Shown in pieces: positions 1 through 10,375 of a DNA stretch of 64,000 nucleotides (its first letter is position 1; the number at the start of each line of letters is the position of its first letter). A program made the position numbers and the translations under genes. This DNA is from Allocoleopsis franciscana PCC 7113 (GTDB lineage: Bacteria > Cyanobacteriota > Cyanobacteriia > Cyanobacteriales > Coleofasciculaceae). Under the pieces are notes generated by a model that worked only from the letters and a program-made list of their open reading frames with translations, did not search any database and had not been told where the DNA came from. The stretch covers positions 2,127,623 through 2,191,622 of the forward strand of contig NC_019738.1 of the NCBI RefSeq assembly GCF_000317515.1, in the 5' to 3' direction.

Positions 1-1
1 A

Positions 2-454
2 CGTGCAGGTTGGCATTTTCCCCCCATATTTTTGTTAGGAGGTTGGCTAGCGGGTGGTCGGCATTGGCATTTTGCGGCGATGTGGATATTCTCGCTGAAT
101 TTACTGGGATATGGTCTTTATATTGTCATCACCCGACGTTGGAAACATCGCTTTTTAGGGTCTAATGACCTGAAGGCATTGCAAAATAGTAACAATAAAA
201 AACGTGTTACTTATGCTTGGCATCGATTGGCTTACACTATCATTATTCCCATTTTATTATTAGCTATTTTGAGCGGACTGGGGATGTATAAACCCGCCCA
301 ATTACACTGGATTGTTGACTTTTTTGGAAGTTGGCAAGCACTGAGAATTGTTCACTTCACCTCAGTCCCTATCGTCGTTATCTTTGCCCTTATTCACTCC
401 TTACTCGGTCTTAAGGTGGGGGGACAACGCCTTCTGGAATCCATATTTTGGTAG
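2..454 (+). CDS. Cytochrome b/b6-type membrane subunit, 5'-truncated by window edge
   Basis: The frame is open from base 2 with no start in the window, so this is the C-terminal part of a longer gene; the TTG at 32 is only a codon inside it. The protein has three or four hydrophobic segments and several membrane-adjacent histidines (HWHF, WHRLAY, IVHF, LIHSLL), as in the bis-heme cytochrome b561/thiosulfate reductase cytochrome b family. It ends 9 bp before a molybdopterin oxidoreductase gene on the same strand. The likely role, by inference, is quinone-linked electron transfer to or from that enzyme in the membrane. The substrate cannot be told. Confidence 0.8.
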   Translation, partial: RAGWHFPPIFLLGGWLAGGRHWHFAAMWIFSLNLLGYGLYIVITRRWKHRFLGSNDLKALQNSNNKKRVTYAWHRLAYTIIIPILLLAILSGLGMYKPAQLHWIVDFFGSWQALRIVHFTSVPIVVIFALIHSLLGLKVGGQRLLESIFW

Positions 455-463
455 AAATTTCCT

Positions 464-1186
464 ATGAATTTAATTCAAGTCCCTCGCCGTTCTTTCTCAC
501 GCCGCCAATTTCTTCAGTTATCTGGACTTTCCAGTATGGGTCTAGTTTTGGGGGGGTGTGCGTCATCTCTGTTTGAAGATTTAGTGGGTAAAACGGTTGA
601 ACCCCTTAACCAAAGTGTTGAAACTTTATTACTCAATCCTCAAAAACCCGTCCCTGAATTTCCAGCGAGTGCGATCGAGCCAAATGCCCTAATTGTTAAT
701 ACCTTTGACTTTACACCCAAAATTGATGTTAATACATTTCATCTAACGATTGACGGTGAGGTGAATAATCCGATTAGCGTGAGTATGGAACAAATCCAGC
801 AACTGCCTCTAACTGCCATGACGATTCGTCATGTTTGTGTTGAAGGTTGGGCTGCAATTGTGCAGTGGGGTGGGGTACGATTACGGGAATTAGTTACCCT
901 TGCCCAACCCAAAGCGGATGTCAAATATATTTACTTTCAGTCAGCGGATGGGTACTACGAAAGCTGGGATATTGCTTCGGCTTTGCACCCACAAACATTG
1001 ATGGCGTATCAGAAAAACAGTCAGCCGTTAAGTATTGATAATGGTGCGCCTCTGCGTCTTGCTTCTCCGATCAAATTGGGTTACAAGCAGAGTAAATGGG
1101 TGACTCGTATTACCTTAGTGAGTCATTTGTTTCCCCGTAGGGGTTATTGGGAAGATCAGGGTTATGAATGGTTTGCGGGGTTGTGA
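464..1186 (+). CDS. Molybdopterin-dependent oxidoreductase (sulfite oxidase/MsrP-like), exported
   Basis: This 240-residue protein belongs to the oxidoreductase molybdopterin-binding family (YedY/MsrP, sulfite oxidase fold). The N terminus carries a twin-arginine motif (SRRQFLQL, residues 12-19) followed by a hydrophobic stretch and a lipobox-like LGGC with Cys32, so export by Tat and possible lipidation are likely. Cys125 in the motif RHVCVEGW is the expected molybdenum ligand. The C-terminal part (LRLASPIKLGYKQSKW) is also typical. It lies 9 bp downstream of the cytochrome b gene and probably forms a two-gene redox module with it. The family reduces or oxidises sulfur compounds, but the substrate here is unknown. 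Confidence 0.85.
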   Translation: MNLIQVPRRSFSRRQFLQLSGLSSMGLVLGGCASSLFEDLVGKTVEPLNQSVETLLLNPQKPVPEFPASAIEPNALIVNTFDFTPKIDVNTFHLTIDGEVNNPISVSMEQIQQLPLTAMTIRHVCVEGWAAIVQWGGVRLRELVTLAQPKADVKYIYFQSADGYYESWDIASALHPQTLMAYQKNSQPLSIDNGAPLRLASPIKLGYKQSKWVTRITLVSHLFPRRGYWEDQGYEWFAGL

Positions 1187-1229
1187 CAAGGAACGATGAA
1201 TATTCCATCGTGACAAGTCCACGGGTTAC

Positions 1230-2561
1230 TTATTTCTTCAGTAACAAATAATACAATTGTCCATCAGCAACCGTTACCCCAGCCCGATCACCTGCTTCTT
1301 CACCCGTTCCTAAAAAATAATCCACACGACCTGGCCCTTTAATCGCCCCTCCTGTATCTTGGTCGAGTACGTAGCGGCTGACAGTCCGAAAATCCATGCC
1401 GCCTTTGGCATTCTTAAACGGAAAAGGAGCACGAATCAGCGCAAGTGCACCCGGTGGCATCAAAGATTTATCCGTGGCAATAGAACGCGATGCCGTTAGA
1501 GGTACGCTAATACTCCCCATTGCAGGTTCACCATGATTTTCTTGGAAAAACACAAAGCTTTTGTCACGCGGGATATAAATATTCAGTTCCGCAGGATTAT
1601 CCTGAAAATACTGAAGTATTTTTGGCATCGTCATCCCTTCTAAAGGTAATTTGCCATCATCTGCCAGCGCCCGCCCGATGCTGCTATAGTTGTAAGCCGT
1701 ATGTCCCGCATAGCCTACCGTGGTTTGTTTCCCATCCGGTAGAACCAGTCGCGCAGAACCTTGAATGTGAATCATGTAAGCTTGGAGGCGATCGCGCAAC
1801 CAAAATAATTCCAATCCCCGCAATTTACCCTTGGAACTTTGCAACCCATCCTTACCTTCGAGTTGTTCACGAGTGGGGTGAGGTTTAGGCCAAGCCTCTA
1901 AATTTGAAGGTCGTCGATAGAGGGGATAGCGATATTCTGGTGTCGGCACACGACTAGCGGCATAAACCGGTTCATAATAGGCAGTGAACAATACATTCCC
2001 CAAACCGTCTTTGCCAACGGATTGGTAAAACACAAATTCCCGCTTTACAGCCGCCTCTAGTTGTTCCGGGGAACGTGATGCAAGTACCAGTTGCCGAAAG
2101 CGGACAAGGCTGCGATAAACCCGTTCGCGAGTCACCCCAGACACTCGATATTTCTGGTATGCCGCCGCCGCCGTACTACTTTGCAGGTAACGCAGACTTT
2201 GAGCCATCGCGGCTAAAAGCGCCGGCTTGTCTCCAGACTGACCCAACTCTCCCCAAAGCTGCTCATCAACACCTAAATTCTGGGTAGAGCAAGGTGGGAA
2301 GGAGATTGCCGCTTTTTTGGGTCGCACCGGTGCCCGAAAGCGGTCTTGGTCAGACATAGGCTGATAGTCATTTTGGAACCAGTTGGGAGAGGAGGAGAGT
2401 AACAGACAAGGAAGAGTAGACACTTCTGTTAAAGAAGAAGTCGCGACTTTCCCCTGTTGCAAAGCCTCATCTTTATCTCTAGATGATGGAAAGAGAGTGT
2501 AGAGAATGATCCCAATCCCGACTCCCAGACTGAGAGTGTAGCAAATAAGAGTTCGTTTCAT
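1230..2561 (-). CDS. mltA: Membrane-bound lytic murein transglycosylase A (MltA)
   Basis: This 443-residue protein has an N-terminal membrane anchor (about residues 5-24), then an MltA domain and a C-terminal 3D domain. The 3D signature is visible as GGAIKGPGRVDYFLG with nearby Asp residues (DQDTGG, GDRAG). The enzyme cleaves the MurNAc-GlcNAc bond of peptidoglycan to give 1,6-anhydro ends and acts in the periplasm. It is convergent with the oxidoreductase gene, with 43 bp between the stops. Its promoter must lie in 2562-2769. Length and domain order are normal for the cyanobacterial family. Confidence 0.93.
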   Translation of the reverse strand: MKRTLICYTLSLGVGIGIILYTLFPSSRDKDEALQQGKVATSSLTEVSTLPCLLLSSSPNWFQNDYQPMSDQDRFRAPVRPKKAAISFPPCSTQNLGVDEQLWGELGQSGDKPALLAAMAQSLRYLQSSTAAAAYQKYRVSGVTRERVYRSLVRFRQLVLASRSPEQLEAAVKREFVFYQSVGKDGLGNVLFTAYYEPVYAASRVPTPEYRYPLYRRPSNLEAWPKPHPTREQLEGKDGLQSSKGKLRGLELFWLRDRLQAYMIHIQGSARLVLPDGKQTTVGYAGHTAYNYSSIGRALADDGKLPLEGMTMPKILQYFQDNPAELNIYIPRDKSFVFFQENHGEPAMGSISVPLTASRSIATDKSLMPPGALALIRAPFPFKNAKGGMDFRTVSRYVLDQDTGGAIKGPGRVDYFLGTGEEAGDRAGVTVADGQLYYLLLKK

Positions 2562-2633
2562 ACGTCAATTCTGTGCAGTTCATCGACCATCAATCATGGG
2601 TAGAATTCTTTCCCTATTCGGTTTTCCCTCGCT

Positions 2634-2668
2634 CATTACCTATTACCCATTACCCATTACCAATTACC
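2634..2668. repeat. Heptamer tandem repeat (STRR-like), five units
   Basis: Five consecutive 7-bp units of the CATTACC type (CATTACC, TATTACC, CATTACC, CATTACC, AATTACC). Short tandemly repeated heptamers between genes are a known feature of filamentous cyanobacteria. It lies in the upstream region of mltA. Confidence 0.75.
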
Positions 2669-2708
2669 CCTTTTCAATTTTTCCTGACGCATAGAGCGAT
2701 ATGCCGAA

Positions 2709-2771
2709 GACAGTAACAGATAGATGCACCCTGATGACTGTCCGAGAGCGGTTTTCGCTCTCGGTTTTTTT
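2709..2771 (+). terminator. Orphan intrinsic terminator, possible 3' end of a small RNA
   Basis: A perfect 9-bp GC-rich stem (CCGAGAGCG at 2742-2750 with CGCTCTCGG at 2756-2764, loop GTTTT) is followed by seven T. A second 6-bp hairpin, GACAGT 2709-2714 with ACTGTC 2737-2742, lies just before it and shares base 2742. The terminator works rightward, but the genes on both sides are on the minus strand and the nearest plus-strand gene ends at 1186. It therefore either ends an unannotated small RNA or stops antisense transcription into the STAND gene, whose stop codon (2770-2772) overlaps the T-run. Confidence 0.7.
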
Positions 2772-5700
2772 ATGGGTTGGCAACATCAACGGCCCCTAAT
2801 GCTTTCAAATTCGCGATCGCAACTTCTGTTAACCCTGTTACGCGTGTAATATTCATCCCCTCGTAGGGGCGATGGCTTCTGAGTGTCTTGAGGCACTCAC
2901 CCGTTTGAACATCCCATATCTTAATCGCGTCATCTCGGCTGCCGCTAGCTAACCTGTGACCATTGGGACTAAACGCGACAGAAAATAACCCCTGATCATG
3001 ACCTTGCAAGAGGTTGAGGCATTCCCCTGTTGAGGCATCCCATAACCTCACATTCTGATCCGTGCCGACACTGGCTAATGTCCGATTATTGGGACTAAAC
3101 GCAATCGACCAGATGCCATACCCATGAGTATCCTCTTGCCAACCTCTGAGACACTCACCCGTTTGAACATCCCAGATTTTGATGGTTTCATCAGAACAAC
3201 CACTCGCTAGAATTTGCCCATCGGGACTCCAAGCCACGCATTGTATCCAACTAATATGTCCCTGCAAAACCATCAGGCATTCACCGGTTGCCACATGCCA
3301 AATTCTCACCGTGGTATCTTCAGAACCACTGGCTAGCATGGAACCATCGGGACTAAACGCCACCGAAAAAACGATATCGGCATGTCCTGTCCAAGTTTTC
3401 AGGCATTGTCCCGTATCAACATCCCATAATCGGATGGTGCGATCGCTACCTGTCGCTAAATATTGACCATCAGGACTAAAGGCAACTGACCACCCACCGC
3501 CATTTAATCCCTGTATCGTTCTTAAACATTGACCCGTCTCAATATCCCATAGCTTCACCGTCTGGCCATAACTGCCACTGGCTAAAATTCGATTTTTGGG
3601 ACTAAAACTAACCGATAGTACAGCATTTAATAAAGTATCGCTGTGTCCTTGAAACGTCTTCAAGCATTGTCCTGTGGTCGTATCCCATAACTTCACACCC
3701 TGGTTATAGCTACTACTCGCTAAAATCTTACCGTCTGGACTCCAAGCCAGTGCCCGAATCCAACTACAACGTCCCTGTACAGTTCTCAAACAGCGACCGG
3801 TGGCGACATCCCAGAGTTTGACGGTTTGGTCGATGCTACTACTTGCCAGAATGTAACTATCGGGACTATTCCCCTGTCGTTGCGGTGCAAAAGCAACTGA
3901 CCAAATCCAACTGATATGACCTTGCAAGGTTTTTAGACAATAACCTGTCGGAGTATCCCACAACTTAACTGTGTGATCCGTACTACCACTAGCCAGAAGT
4001 TGACCATCGGGACTAAACGCCACCGACCAAACCCAATTCGTATGACCGTGGCAGACTTGAATACAATCACCCGTCGCAACATCCCACATCCGAATCGTAT
4101 GGTCTTGACTACCACTGGCAATTGTTTTGCCATCGGGACTAAACGCCACCGACCAAACCCAACGGGTGTGACCTCGGTAGACATGGAGACAACGACCTGT
4201 CGCTACATCCCATAACCTGACTTGGTGATCGATACTACCACTGATTAACCTTTTGCCATCGGGACTAAATGCCACTGACAACACAGACTGACTATCGTCG
4301 TGTAAAACGTGGAGGCATTGACCCGTTGTAATATCCCACAGTCTCACGGTGCTATCTACAGCGCCACTCGCGACCCTTTTCCCATCCGGACTAAAAACAA
4401 CTGACCACACCCAAAGGTCGTGACCCGTCAGAACATTGAGGCATTGGCCTGTTGAGGCATCCCACAACCTCACGGTGTGGTCATAGCTAGCACTGGCTAA
4501 GGTCTTACCGTCGGGACTAAAGGCAACACAGAGGACTCCGCCCGCATGTCCCTGACAGTTCAACAGTCGTTGACCATCCACCACCTGCCACAGGCAGATA
4601 TCCCCATTTGTATCACCCGTGGCTAAAATTTTCGCATCGGGGCTAAACGTGACGGATAAGACATTCTCTAAATTTTCTGCAAAAACGGATTTAGACAAGT
4701 CCGAGTAGGCAAAATTAACTTGGTGCAAATCAACATCGCATAGATAGGCTTGCCAAACGGTTAAATGAGAGAAATCTTGTCCTCTTAAATCAATTGGTAG
4801 TTGATTCATTAAATTCAGGGCATTACCCGCCGCATATCCCGTTTCAATCGGTGATTTTCCTCGTAATTGGTTGAGAAGTTGGCAAAGCTGATGTTGAATA
4901 TTGCTTGGGGAACCCAGAAGATACAGTAATTGCTGAATCATCGGATTCAAAATTAGGCGAATCTGAGTTTCTCTGACATAATCTTTCGCTGTTGCTTTGA
5001 TGAAAGCATAATCTTTAAACTGACGGATAGAAGACGAAGGATGGTTTTCAAGATAAGTGATAATTTCTTGGATAGAGTCTTCAATAAACTTTTCAGTCAG
5101 ATACTCCATGACCACAGGTTGTAGAGTAAACAGTAACTGATTTTTTGCTAAAAATGCAGGTGTAGCCTTTTCAATCAGTGAACGCCTCAGCAGAGATTCT
5201 AAGGCTTCTAGTAACTTAGCTTGAGAACAAGGAGCGACAATATCTTCTCGCAATTCCGTAAGAGAAATAGGCTCCCGATTCAACGCTAACCAATACATGA
5301 TTTGCATTTCTAAAGGGGATAACCGATGAAAATGCTGGTCAAGTAAATCGCGAATATCCCCAAAAACCGTGGTTCCTTGTTCTAAAAATTCTGATATACT
5401 GTTATTAAATAAATCTTGAATGGTTGTTGCTACAATCCTCAACGCTAAAGGATTACCAATGTAACGGTGAATCAAAACGTTCCAATCCGATTCGGAGCCA
5501 TTAAAATGATTCTGGTAGCGAAAAATTTCTTGTCCTTCTACAACATTCAATCCCATTAATGGTAAAGAACGAACTGGAAGATGCCCCCCTTCAAGACAAG
5601 CAATTTCTTTAGGTTTTTCCCTGGCTGTTAATATTAGACAGCTTTGATGAGATGCTTCTCCTACCCGTCTCAGTAACTCGCCATACTCTTCATATCCATC

Positions 5701-6411
5701 TCGATAACGTCCCACATGAGCACCACTGTCTAGAATGGATTCAACATTATCTAGAATGAGGAGGCAACGCGAGGAACGCAAATAATCAATCAGTTGAGAA
5801 ATCCGCTGATTCCTCTGTTCGGATAAATCCGTTTCTCCATCAGACAAACACTCAATCCAGTGAGCAAGAATTTCTGGGAGAGGGGGCGCATTCCGTAGCG
5901 ATCGCCAAATCACAAATTCAAATTGATTCTGAATTTGTTCAGCGAGTTTCACCGACAAAGCGGTTTTGCCAATTCCCCCCATCCCCACCAAAGCAATCAG
6001 TCGGCATCGCTGCTGCAAAATCCAGTATTCTAATTTGGCAAGTTCATCTGTGCGTCCAAAAAAGACAGAAACATCAATCGCTTCTCCCCAACTACAGCGC
6101 GTTGGCAGAATCGTTGTCTGATTGGGTTGTTCGCGATTAGAATTTACCCTGTCATAATCACCATCAGCCAATTCTAGGTTAAAGGCTCTAAAGAAAAGAA
6201 TCAGGGTTTGCTTATCCACCCCCTCTTCTCGCGCCAAAACCTTTGCCACGGTATAAGGTGCCAGTTGAGTGCGATCGCTGAGTTCCTCAAGAGTGTACCT
6301 TTCCCCCCCATTGTCCCCAAATTCAGCTTGAGCTCGTGCCTCTTGCAGCTTCTTAAAGCCAACAGAGGTAAGAACTACACCGCGTTTGCGTCTTTGCTTT
6401 TGCACAGCCAT
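2770..6411 (-). CDS. STAND (NB-ARC) NTPase with 14 WD40 repeats
   Basis: This 1213-residue protein has an N-terminal helix-turn-helix-like segment (about 10-85), an NB-ARC NTPase with Walker A GMGGIGKT (143-150) and Walker B LLILDN (217-222), a helical arm, a short pentapeptide-like linker ([16 protein letters not shown]), and 14 WD40 units ending in LWD-type motifs. The 14 units fit two seven-bladed propellers. A conserved-looking tail ([16 protein letters not shown]) follows. STAND proteins are ATP switches that oligomerise on ligand sensing. No nuclease, protease or CHAT effector domain is seen in it or next to it, so signalling or defence is only inference. The repeats are similar at DNA level, and antisense frames through them are shadows. 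Confidence 0.92.
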   Translation of the reverse strand: MAVQKQRRKRGVVLTSVGFKKLQEARAQAEFGDNGGERYTLEELSDRTQLAPYTVAKVLAREEGVDKQTLILFFRAFNLELADGDYDRVNSNREQPNQTTILPTRCSWGEAIDVSVFFGRTDELAKLEYWILQQRCRLIALVGMGGIGKTALSVKLAEQIQNQFEFVIWRSLRNAPPLPEILAHWIECLSDGETDLSEQRNQRISQLIDYLRSSRCLLILDNVESILDSGAHVGRYRDGYEEYGELLRRVGEASHQSCLILTAREKPKEIACLEGGHLPVRSLPLMGLNVVEGQEIFRYQNHFNGSESDWNVLIHRYIGNPLALRIVATTIQDLFNNSISEFLEQGTTVFGDIRDLLDQHFHRLSPLEMQIMYWLALNREPISLTELREDIVAPCSQAKLLEALESLLRRSLIEKATPAFLAKNQLLFTLQPVVMEYLTEKFIEDSIQEIITYLENHPSSSIRQFKDYAFIKATAKDYVRETQIRLILNPMIQQLLYLLGSPSNIQHQLCQLLNQLRGKSPIETGYAAGNALNLMNQLPIDLRGQDFSHLTVWQAYLCDVDLHQVNFAYSDLSKSVFAENLENVLSVTFSPDAKILATGDTNGDICLWQVVDGQRLLNCQGHAGGVLCVAFSPDGKTLASASYDHTVRLWDASTGQCLNVLTGHDLWVWSVVFSPDGKRVASGAVDSTVRLWDITTGQCLHVLHDDSQSVLSVAFSPDGKRLISGSIDHQVRLWDVATGRCLHVYRGHTRWVWSVAFSPDGKTIASGSQDHTIRMWDVATGDCIQVCHGHTNWVWSVAFSPDGQLLASGSTDHTVKLWDTPTGYCLKTLQGHISWIWSVAFAPQRQGNSPDSYILASSSIDQTVKLWDVATGRCLRTVQGRCSWIRALAWSPDGKILASSSYNQGVKLWDTTTGQCLKTFQGHSDTLLNAVLSVSFSPKNRILASGSYGQTVKLWDIETGQCLRTIQGLNGGGWSVAFSPDGQYLATGSDRTIRLWDVDTGQCLKTWTGHADIVFSVAFSPDGSMLASGSEDTTVRIWHVATGECLMVLQGHISWIQCVAWSPDGQILASGCSDETIKIWDVQTGECLRGWQEDTHGYGIWSIAFSPNNRTLASVGTDQNVRLWDASTGECLNLLQGHDQGLFSVAFSPNGHRLASGSRDDAIKIWDVQTGECLKTLRSHRPYEGMNITRVTGLTEVAIANLKALGAVDVANP

Positions 6412-6668
6412 GCCTTGTTAAAGGTTAACTTCTATCGTGGCGGTACTTTTGCTAATTTTAAATAACAATCACTATTTTTTCTTAATTTTAAGGGGGAGGG
6501 GCAATTAATGATAGTACCAAAGCCGCATCATCAGGAATGAGCCAATCATCACTTGTAGGTTAATAGGAATTTCCAATAGATTGGTAACCGCTCAAGGTTA
6601 TAAAAACAAATTCTTGTGCGATTTAATACAGCATCGAACACATCCTACCTTGAATTTCATCACTTCTC

Positions 6669-7100
6669 ATGGCATCCTTAAAATCCCAGCAGTATCGTTT
6701 TTTAAAATATCGGCTTGCTCTGCTCATCAGTCTTTTAATTATTGTCCCTTTAGGTTACATGATTCGGTTTCATGGAGCTGCACCCGAATGGATGAATGAC
6801 TTGTTTGGAAGTATAGCGTATGAAATTTTTTTGATTTTACTGGTGGCTCTCCTGTTCCCCAAAGCTTCTCCTCTTTGGACGGCGATCGGAGTCTGCTTGG
6901 CTACTTGTATGGTGGAGTTTCTTCAACTGTGGCATCCTCCATTTTTAGAAGCCATGCGAGCGACTTTACCCGGTCGTCTTGTCCTAGGAAACTCCTTTAC
7001 TTGGTCAGATTTTCTTTCCTACTTTATCGGTAGCTTTTTCGGTTGGGCTTGGATGTGGGGGCTGCGCCAGCAAACTATAGTTCGATCAGGTGTACTTTAG
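6669..7100 (+). CDS. DUF2809 family membrane protein
   Basis: This 143-residue protein has about four transmembrane segments (roughly 14-31, 45-62, 67-86 and 112-132). Spacing and motifs such as FLQLWHPPFLE and SDFLSYFIGS match the DUF2809 family, whose function is unknown. The ATG at 6669 gives the expected N terminus (MASLKSQQY). The stop is 3 bp before the GTG of the aldolase gene, so the two are probably co-transcribed. Confidence 0.8.
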   Translation: MASLKSQQYRFLKYRLALLISLLIIVPLGYMIRFHGAAPEWMNDLFGSIAYEIFLILLVALLFPKASPLWTAIGVCLATCMVEFLQLWHPPFLEAMRATLPGRLVLGNSFTWSDFLSYFIGSFFGWAWMWGLRQQTIVRSGVL

Positions 7101-7103
7101 TTA

Positions 7104-7850
7104 GTGTCCGATTTTTCTCTTAGCACCTTCATGATTTACAGCAATTACCCTGTACTACCCGAAGCTCATACTCCTAGAATCCGCCTGTTTTTGGATACCG
7201 CCGATATCACTCAGTGGCAAAATTGGCTCCCTATGGGACTATTTTACGGCGTAACAACTAATCCACTTTTGTTAGAAAAAGCTCAAGTGACTTGTTCAGT
7301 TAAGTCGTTGAAAGAGTTAGCCCAAGAAGCATTTAATTTAGGCGCGAAAGAAGTCCAGCTTCAAACGTGGGGAACTTCAGTTGATGCCTTGGTGAAAACC
7401 GGCGAACGTTTAGCTGGAATTGATGATCGCGTTGTCGTTAAAGTACCCATTACTCAAGTTGGTACACAAGCCGCTTCTCGACTCATAGCACAAGGAATTC
7501 AGATTACGCTCACTGGCGTATATGCAGTTCCCCAAGTCCTAATTGCAGCCGCTTTAGGTGCCAATTATGCAGCTCCCTATCTGGGTAGAATTAACGATTT
7601 GGGGCGCAATGGATGTGATGATTTAGTGGCAATGCAGAAAGCCATTGTGGGAGTTGGCAGTACAACTCGAATTTTAGTTGCCAGTATTCGGAGTGTGGAT
7701 GATATGGCATTTCTCGCCACTCAAGGATTGGATACCTTTACCTTTCCAGAAGCGATCGCCTCTGCCTTTTTCGATGTTACGGCAACCCATCAAGCCGCCA
7801 CTGACTTTGAACAAGCCGCTCGTCGGATGGGTGCAGAAGAGATAAGTTGA
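7104..7850 (+). CDS. Transaldolase/fructose-6-phosphate aldolase-like protein
   Basis: This 248-residue TIM-barrel protein belongs to the short transaldolase (TalC/FSA) family. The family signature LFLDTADI is at about residues 28-35, TTNPLLLEK at 51-59, and the Schiff-base lysine is K113 in VVVKVPIT. GTG at 7104 gives the longest form; ATG at 7131 gives a protein starting MIYSNYPV that suits the family as well. It would transfer or cleave C3 units of sugar phosphates. The sequence does not say whether the reaction is true transaldolase or aldolase. Its stop overlaps the next start by 4 bp, indicating translational coupling. Confidence 0.85.
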   Translation: MSDFSLSTFMIYSNYPVLPEAHTPRIRLFLDTADITQWQNWLPMGLFYGVTTNPLLLEKAQVTCSVKSLKELAQEAFNLGAKEVQLQTWGTSVDALVKTGERLAGIDDRVVVKVPITQVGTQAASRLIAQGIQITLTGVYAVPQVLIAAALGANYAAPYLGRINDLGRNGCDDLVAMQKAIVGVGSTTRILVASIRSVDDMAFLATQGLDTFTFPEAIASAFFDVTATHQAATDFEQAARRMGAEEIS

Positions 7851-9004
7851 GTAATAAGAGCGATACTCAACTTCCAGCTCTCGTCAATTCTAAAGCTATG
7901 CCACAACTCACCACTCCCCCCAAAGACAATCCAATTCTCACCGAACCCCAAACCGAAACTGCCAAACCGAAAAAGAAGGGCAAATCGCTGCCTCCCAAAC
8001 TAATCATCAAATTGGGTAAGTTTGTCTGGACAACCCTGTGGCACATCATGATGTCCAATCTTGCCCCACGCAATAAACAAGGTGCATACATTCGCCCCAG
8101 CAGCCAGTTTCGCAACTTCATTGGTACAGAGGCAGACAACCCCTATCCACCAGCAGCAGGACGCTATCATCTCTACGTGGGACTTAGTTGTCCTTGGGCA
8201 CATCGTACTCTTGTGGTTCGCGCCCTCAAAGGACTCGAAGATGCCATATCAGTGTCCATCGTGTCTCCTTCACCCATTGAGGGAGGTTGGGTATTCAACG
8301 AGGAAGAACTAGGTTGCCGCACGCTGGCTGAACTGTACCAACTGGCAAAACCAGGATACACAGGGCGTTCTACGGTTCCTGTACTGTGGGACTCTCAGAC
8401 AAAGACGATCGTCAATAATGAGAGTTCTGAGATTATTGTGATGCTGAACTCCCAATTCAACGAGTTCGCCAAAAATCCCACCCTCGATCTTTACCCAGAA
8501 GAACAAAGGGACAAGATGGATGAATGGAACGAGAAAATCTACCACTCGGTAAACAACGGCGTGTATCGCTGCGGCTTTGCCCAAACTCAAGAGGCATATA
8601 ACCAAGTTTGCAATGAATTGTTCGCCACCCTTGATGAGATTGACGCAGCGCTGGAAACAAGTCGATACCTGTGTGGAGACAGAGTGACGCTGGCAGATGT
8701 GCGTCTGTTCACCACATTATTCCGCTTTGATGTAGCCTACTACGGGATATTTAAGTGTAACCGCCGGAGAATTCGGGACTATCAGAACCTGGGTGCCTAC
8801 CTGCGTGACGTGTATCAGCTTCCTGGAGTCGCGGATACTTGCAACTTAGAGGCGGTGAAGCAAGATTATTATGGCAATCTGTTCCCTCTCAATCCCGGTG
8901 GTATCATCCCTTCTGGCCCCGATATGACCAATCTCCTAGAACCACATGATCGCGAAAACGTTGGCAAGGAATCAGTCGTGTCCGTTAAAACCGATAAACT
9001 CTGA
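7847..9004 (+). CDS. Glutathionyl-hydroquinone reductase (Xi-class GST)
   Basis: This 385-residue protein is of the ECM4/YqjG/PcpF type. The catalytic Cys115 lies in SCPWAHR, followed by the thioredoxin-like domain and a C-terminal all-helical GST domain (RYLCGDRVTLADVRLF). The enzyme reduces glutathionyl-hydroquinones with glutathione. The first 75 or so residues, rich in Pro and Lys, are longer than in bacterial homologues. The start is TTG at 7847, overlapping the aldolase stop; ATG at 7898 is an alternative that removes 17 residues. It is co-directional with the aldolase gene. Confidence 0.88.
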   Translation: MSNKSDTQLPALVNSKAMPQLTTPPKDNPILTEPQTETAKPKKKGKSLPPKLIIKLGKFVWTTLWHIMMSNLAPRNKQGAYIRPSSQFRNFIGTEADNPYPPAAGRYHLYVGLSCPWAHRTLVVRALKGLEDAISVSIVSPSPIEGGWVFNEEELGCRTLAELYQLAKPGYTGRSTVPVLWDSQTKTIVNNESSEIIVMLNSQFNEFAKNPTLDLYPEEQRDKMDEWNEKIYHSVNNGVYRCGFAQTQEAYNQVCNELFATLDEIDAALETSRYLCGDRVTLADVRLFTTLFRFDVAYYGIFKCNRRRIRDYQNLGAYLRDVYQLPGVADTCNLEAVKQDYYGNLFPLNPGGIIPSGPDMTNLLEPHDRENVGKESVVSVKTDKL

Positions 9005-9190
9005 CTTAAGTTAGCAGCTTAACGCCTCGATCTTTACTGGCATAGACGCGATCGCACGGACACACTGAAAGTAGTCTCTCACTCAAAGCGGTTGACTCCA
9101 CATCCCCAAACCCTACATAGCGGATGTGACAACCCAGAACACCTGTGAGGACTATTTAATTAGGACTTAATCGTTCGGGAGATTGTGTTT

Positions 9191-10375
9191 ATGGCGATGA
9201 TTGAAACCAAAACCCAACCCATGATTCTCAACATGGGGCCTCACCATCCATCTACACATGGCTGCTTCCGACTCATCCTTACCCTAGATGGGGAAGATGT
9301 GATCGATTGCGAACCCGTTCTCGGCTACCTGCACCGAGGTATGGAAAAAATTGCCGAAAACCGCACGAATCTGATGTTCGTCCCTTACGTCAGTCGCTGG
9401 GACTATGCAGCAGGCATGTTCAACGAGGCAATTACCGTTAACGCCCCCGAAAAATTAGCCAATATTCCAGTTCCCAAACGCGCCAGCTACATCCGTGTGA
9501 TCATGCTGGAATTAAACCGAATTGCCAACCACCTGCTATGGTTGGGGAGTTTCCTGCTGGATGTGGGGGCAGGCACTCCTCTGTTCTATATCTTCCGCGA
9601 ACGGGAGATGATTTACGATTTGTGGGAAGCCACCTCAGGACAGCGCTTAATTAATAACAATTACTTTCGCATTGGCGGTGTAGCCGCAGATTTACCCTAC
9701 GGTTGGGTGGATAAATGCCAAGACTTCTGCGATTACTTTGCCCCCAAAGTCGATGAGTACGAACGTTTAATTACGAACAATCCAATTTTTCGTCGTCGCA
9801 TGGAAGGCATCGGTACCATCACACGGGAAGAGGCAATCAACTGGGGACTTTCTGGCCCGATGTTACGCGGTTCTGGAGTGAAATGGGACTTGCGAAAAGT
9901 TGACCATTACGAATGCTACGACGACTTCGACTGGGATGTGCAATGGGAAACAGCGGGAGATTGCCTCGCCCGTTATTTAGTTCGGATTCGGGAAATGCGA
10001 GAATCCGTTAAGATTATTCACCAAGCCTTGCAAGGATTGCCCGGTGGTGCTTACGAAAACCTGGAAGCCAAGCGAATGGTAGAAGGCAAGAAATCCCAAT
10101 GGCATGACTTCGACTATCAATTCATTGCCAAAAAAATTGCCCCTACCTTCAAAATTCCGTCAGGGGAACATTACGTCCGCATTGAAACCGGTAAAGGTGA
10201 AGTAGGCATTTTTCTAATTGGCGATGATAATGTTTTTCCATGGCGTTGGAAAATTCGTACCGCCGACTTTAATAACTTACAAGTTTTGCCCCAGTTACTG
10301 CGCGGAGTAAAAGTTGCCGATATCATGCCCATTTTAGGCAGCATTGATATCATCATGGGTTCAGTTGATCGATAG
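9191..10375 (+). CDS. ndhH: NAD(P)H-quinone oxidoreductase subunit H (NDH-1)
   Basis: This 394-residue protein is the 49-kDa-type subunit of cyanobacterial NDH-1, which forms part of the quinone-binding cavity in the peripheral arm on the thylakoid membrane. Motifs include [32 protein letters not shown] and the C-terminal [15 protein letters not shown] at 9191 is chosen over the in-frame GTG at 9185 because it gives the usual N terminus MAMIETKT. It is monocistronic by appearance, with a 186-bp upstream gap holding a HIP1 site near 9049. Confidence 0.97.
   Translation: MAMIETKTQPMILNMGPHHPSTHGCFRLILTLDGEDVIDCEPVLGYLHRGMEKIAENRTNLMFVPYVSRWDYAAGMFNEAITVNAPEKLANIPVPKRASYIRVIMLELNRIANHLLWLGSFLLDVGAGTPLFYIFREREMIYDLWEATSGQRLINNNYFRIGGVAADLPYGWVDKCQDFCDYFAPKVDEYERLITNNPIFRRRMEGIGTITREEAINWGLSGPMLRGSGVKWDLRKVDHYECYDDFDWDVQWETAGDCLARYLVRIREMRESVKIIHQALQGLPGGAYENLEAKRMVEGKKSQWHDFDYQFIAKKIAPTFKIPSGEHYVRIETGKGEVGIFLIGDDNVFPWRWKIRTADFNNLQVLPQLLRGVKVADIMPILGSIDIIMGSVDR

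Noticed and set aside
3179-4215. Antisense open frames within the WD40 region
   Set aside because: They mirror the coding repeats and have no protein-like features of their own.
2850-4640. CRISPR-like or tandem DNA repeat
   Set aside because: The period of about 126 bp with variable text reflects WD40 repeats in the coding strand.
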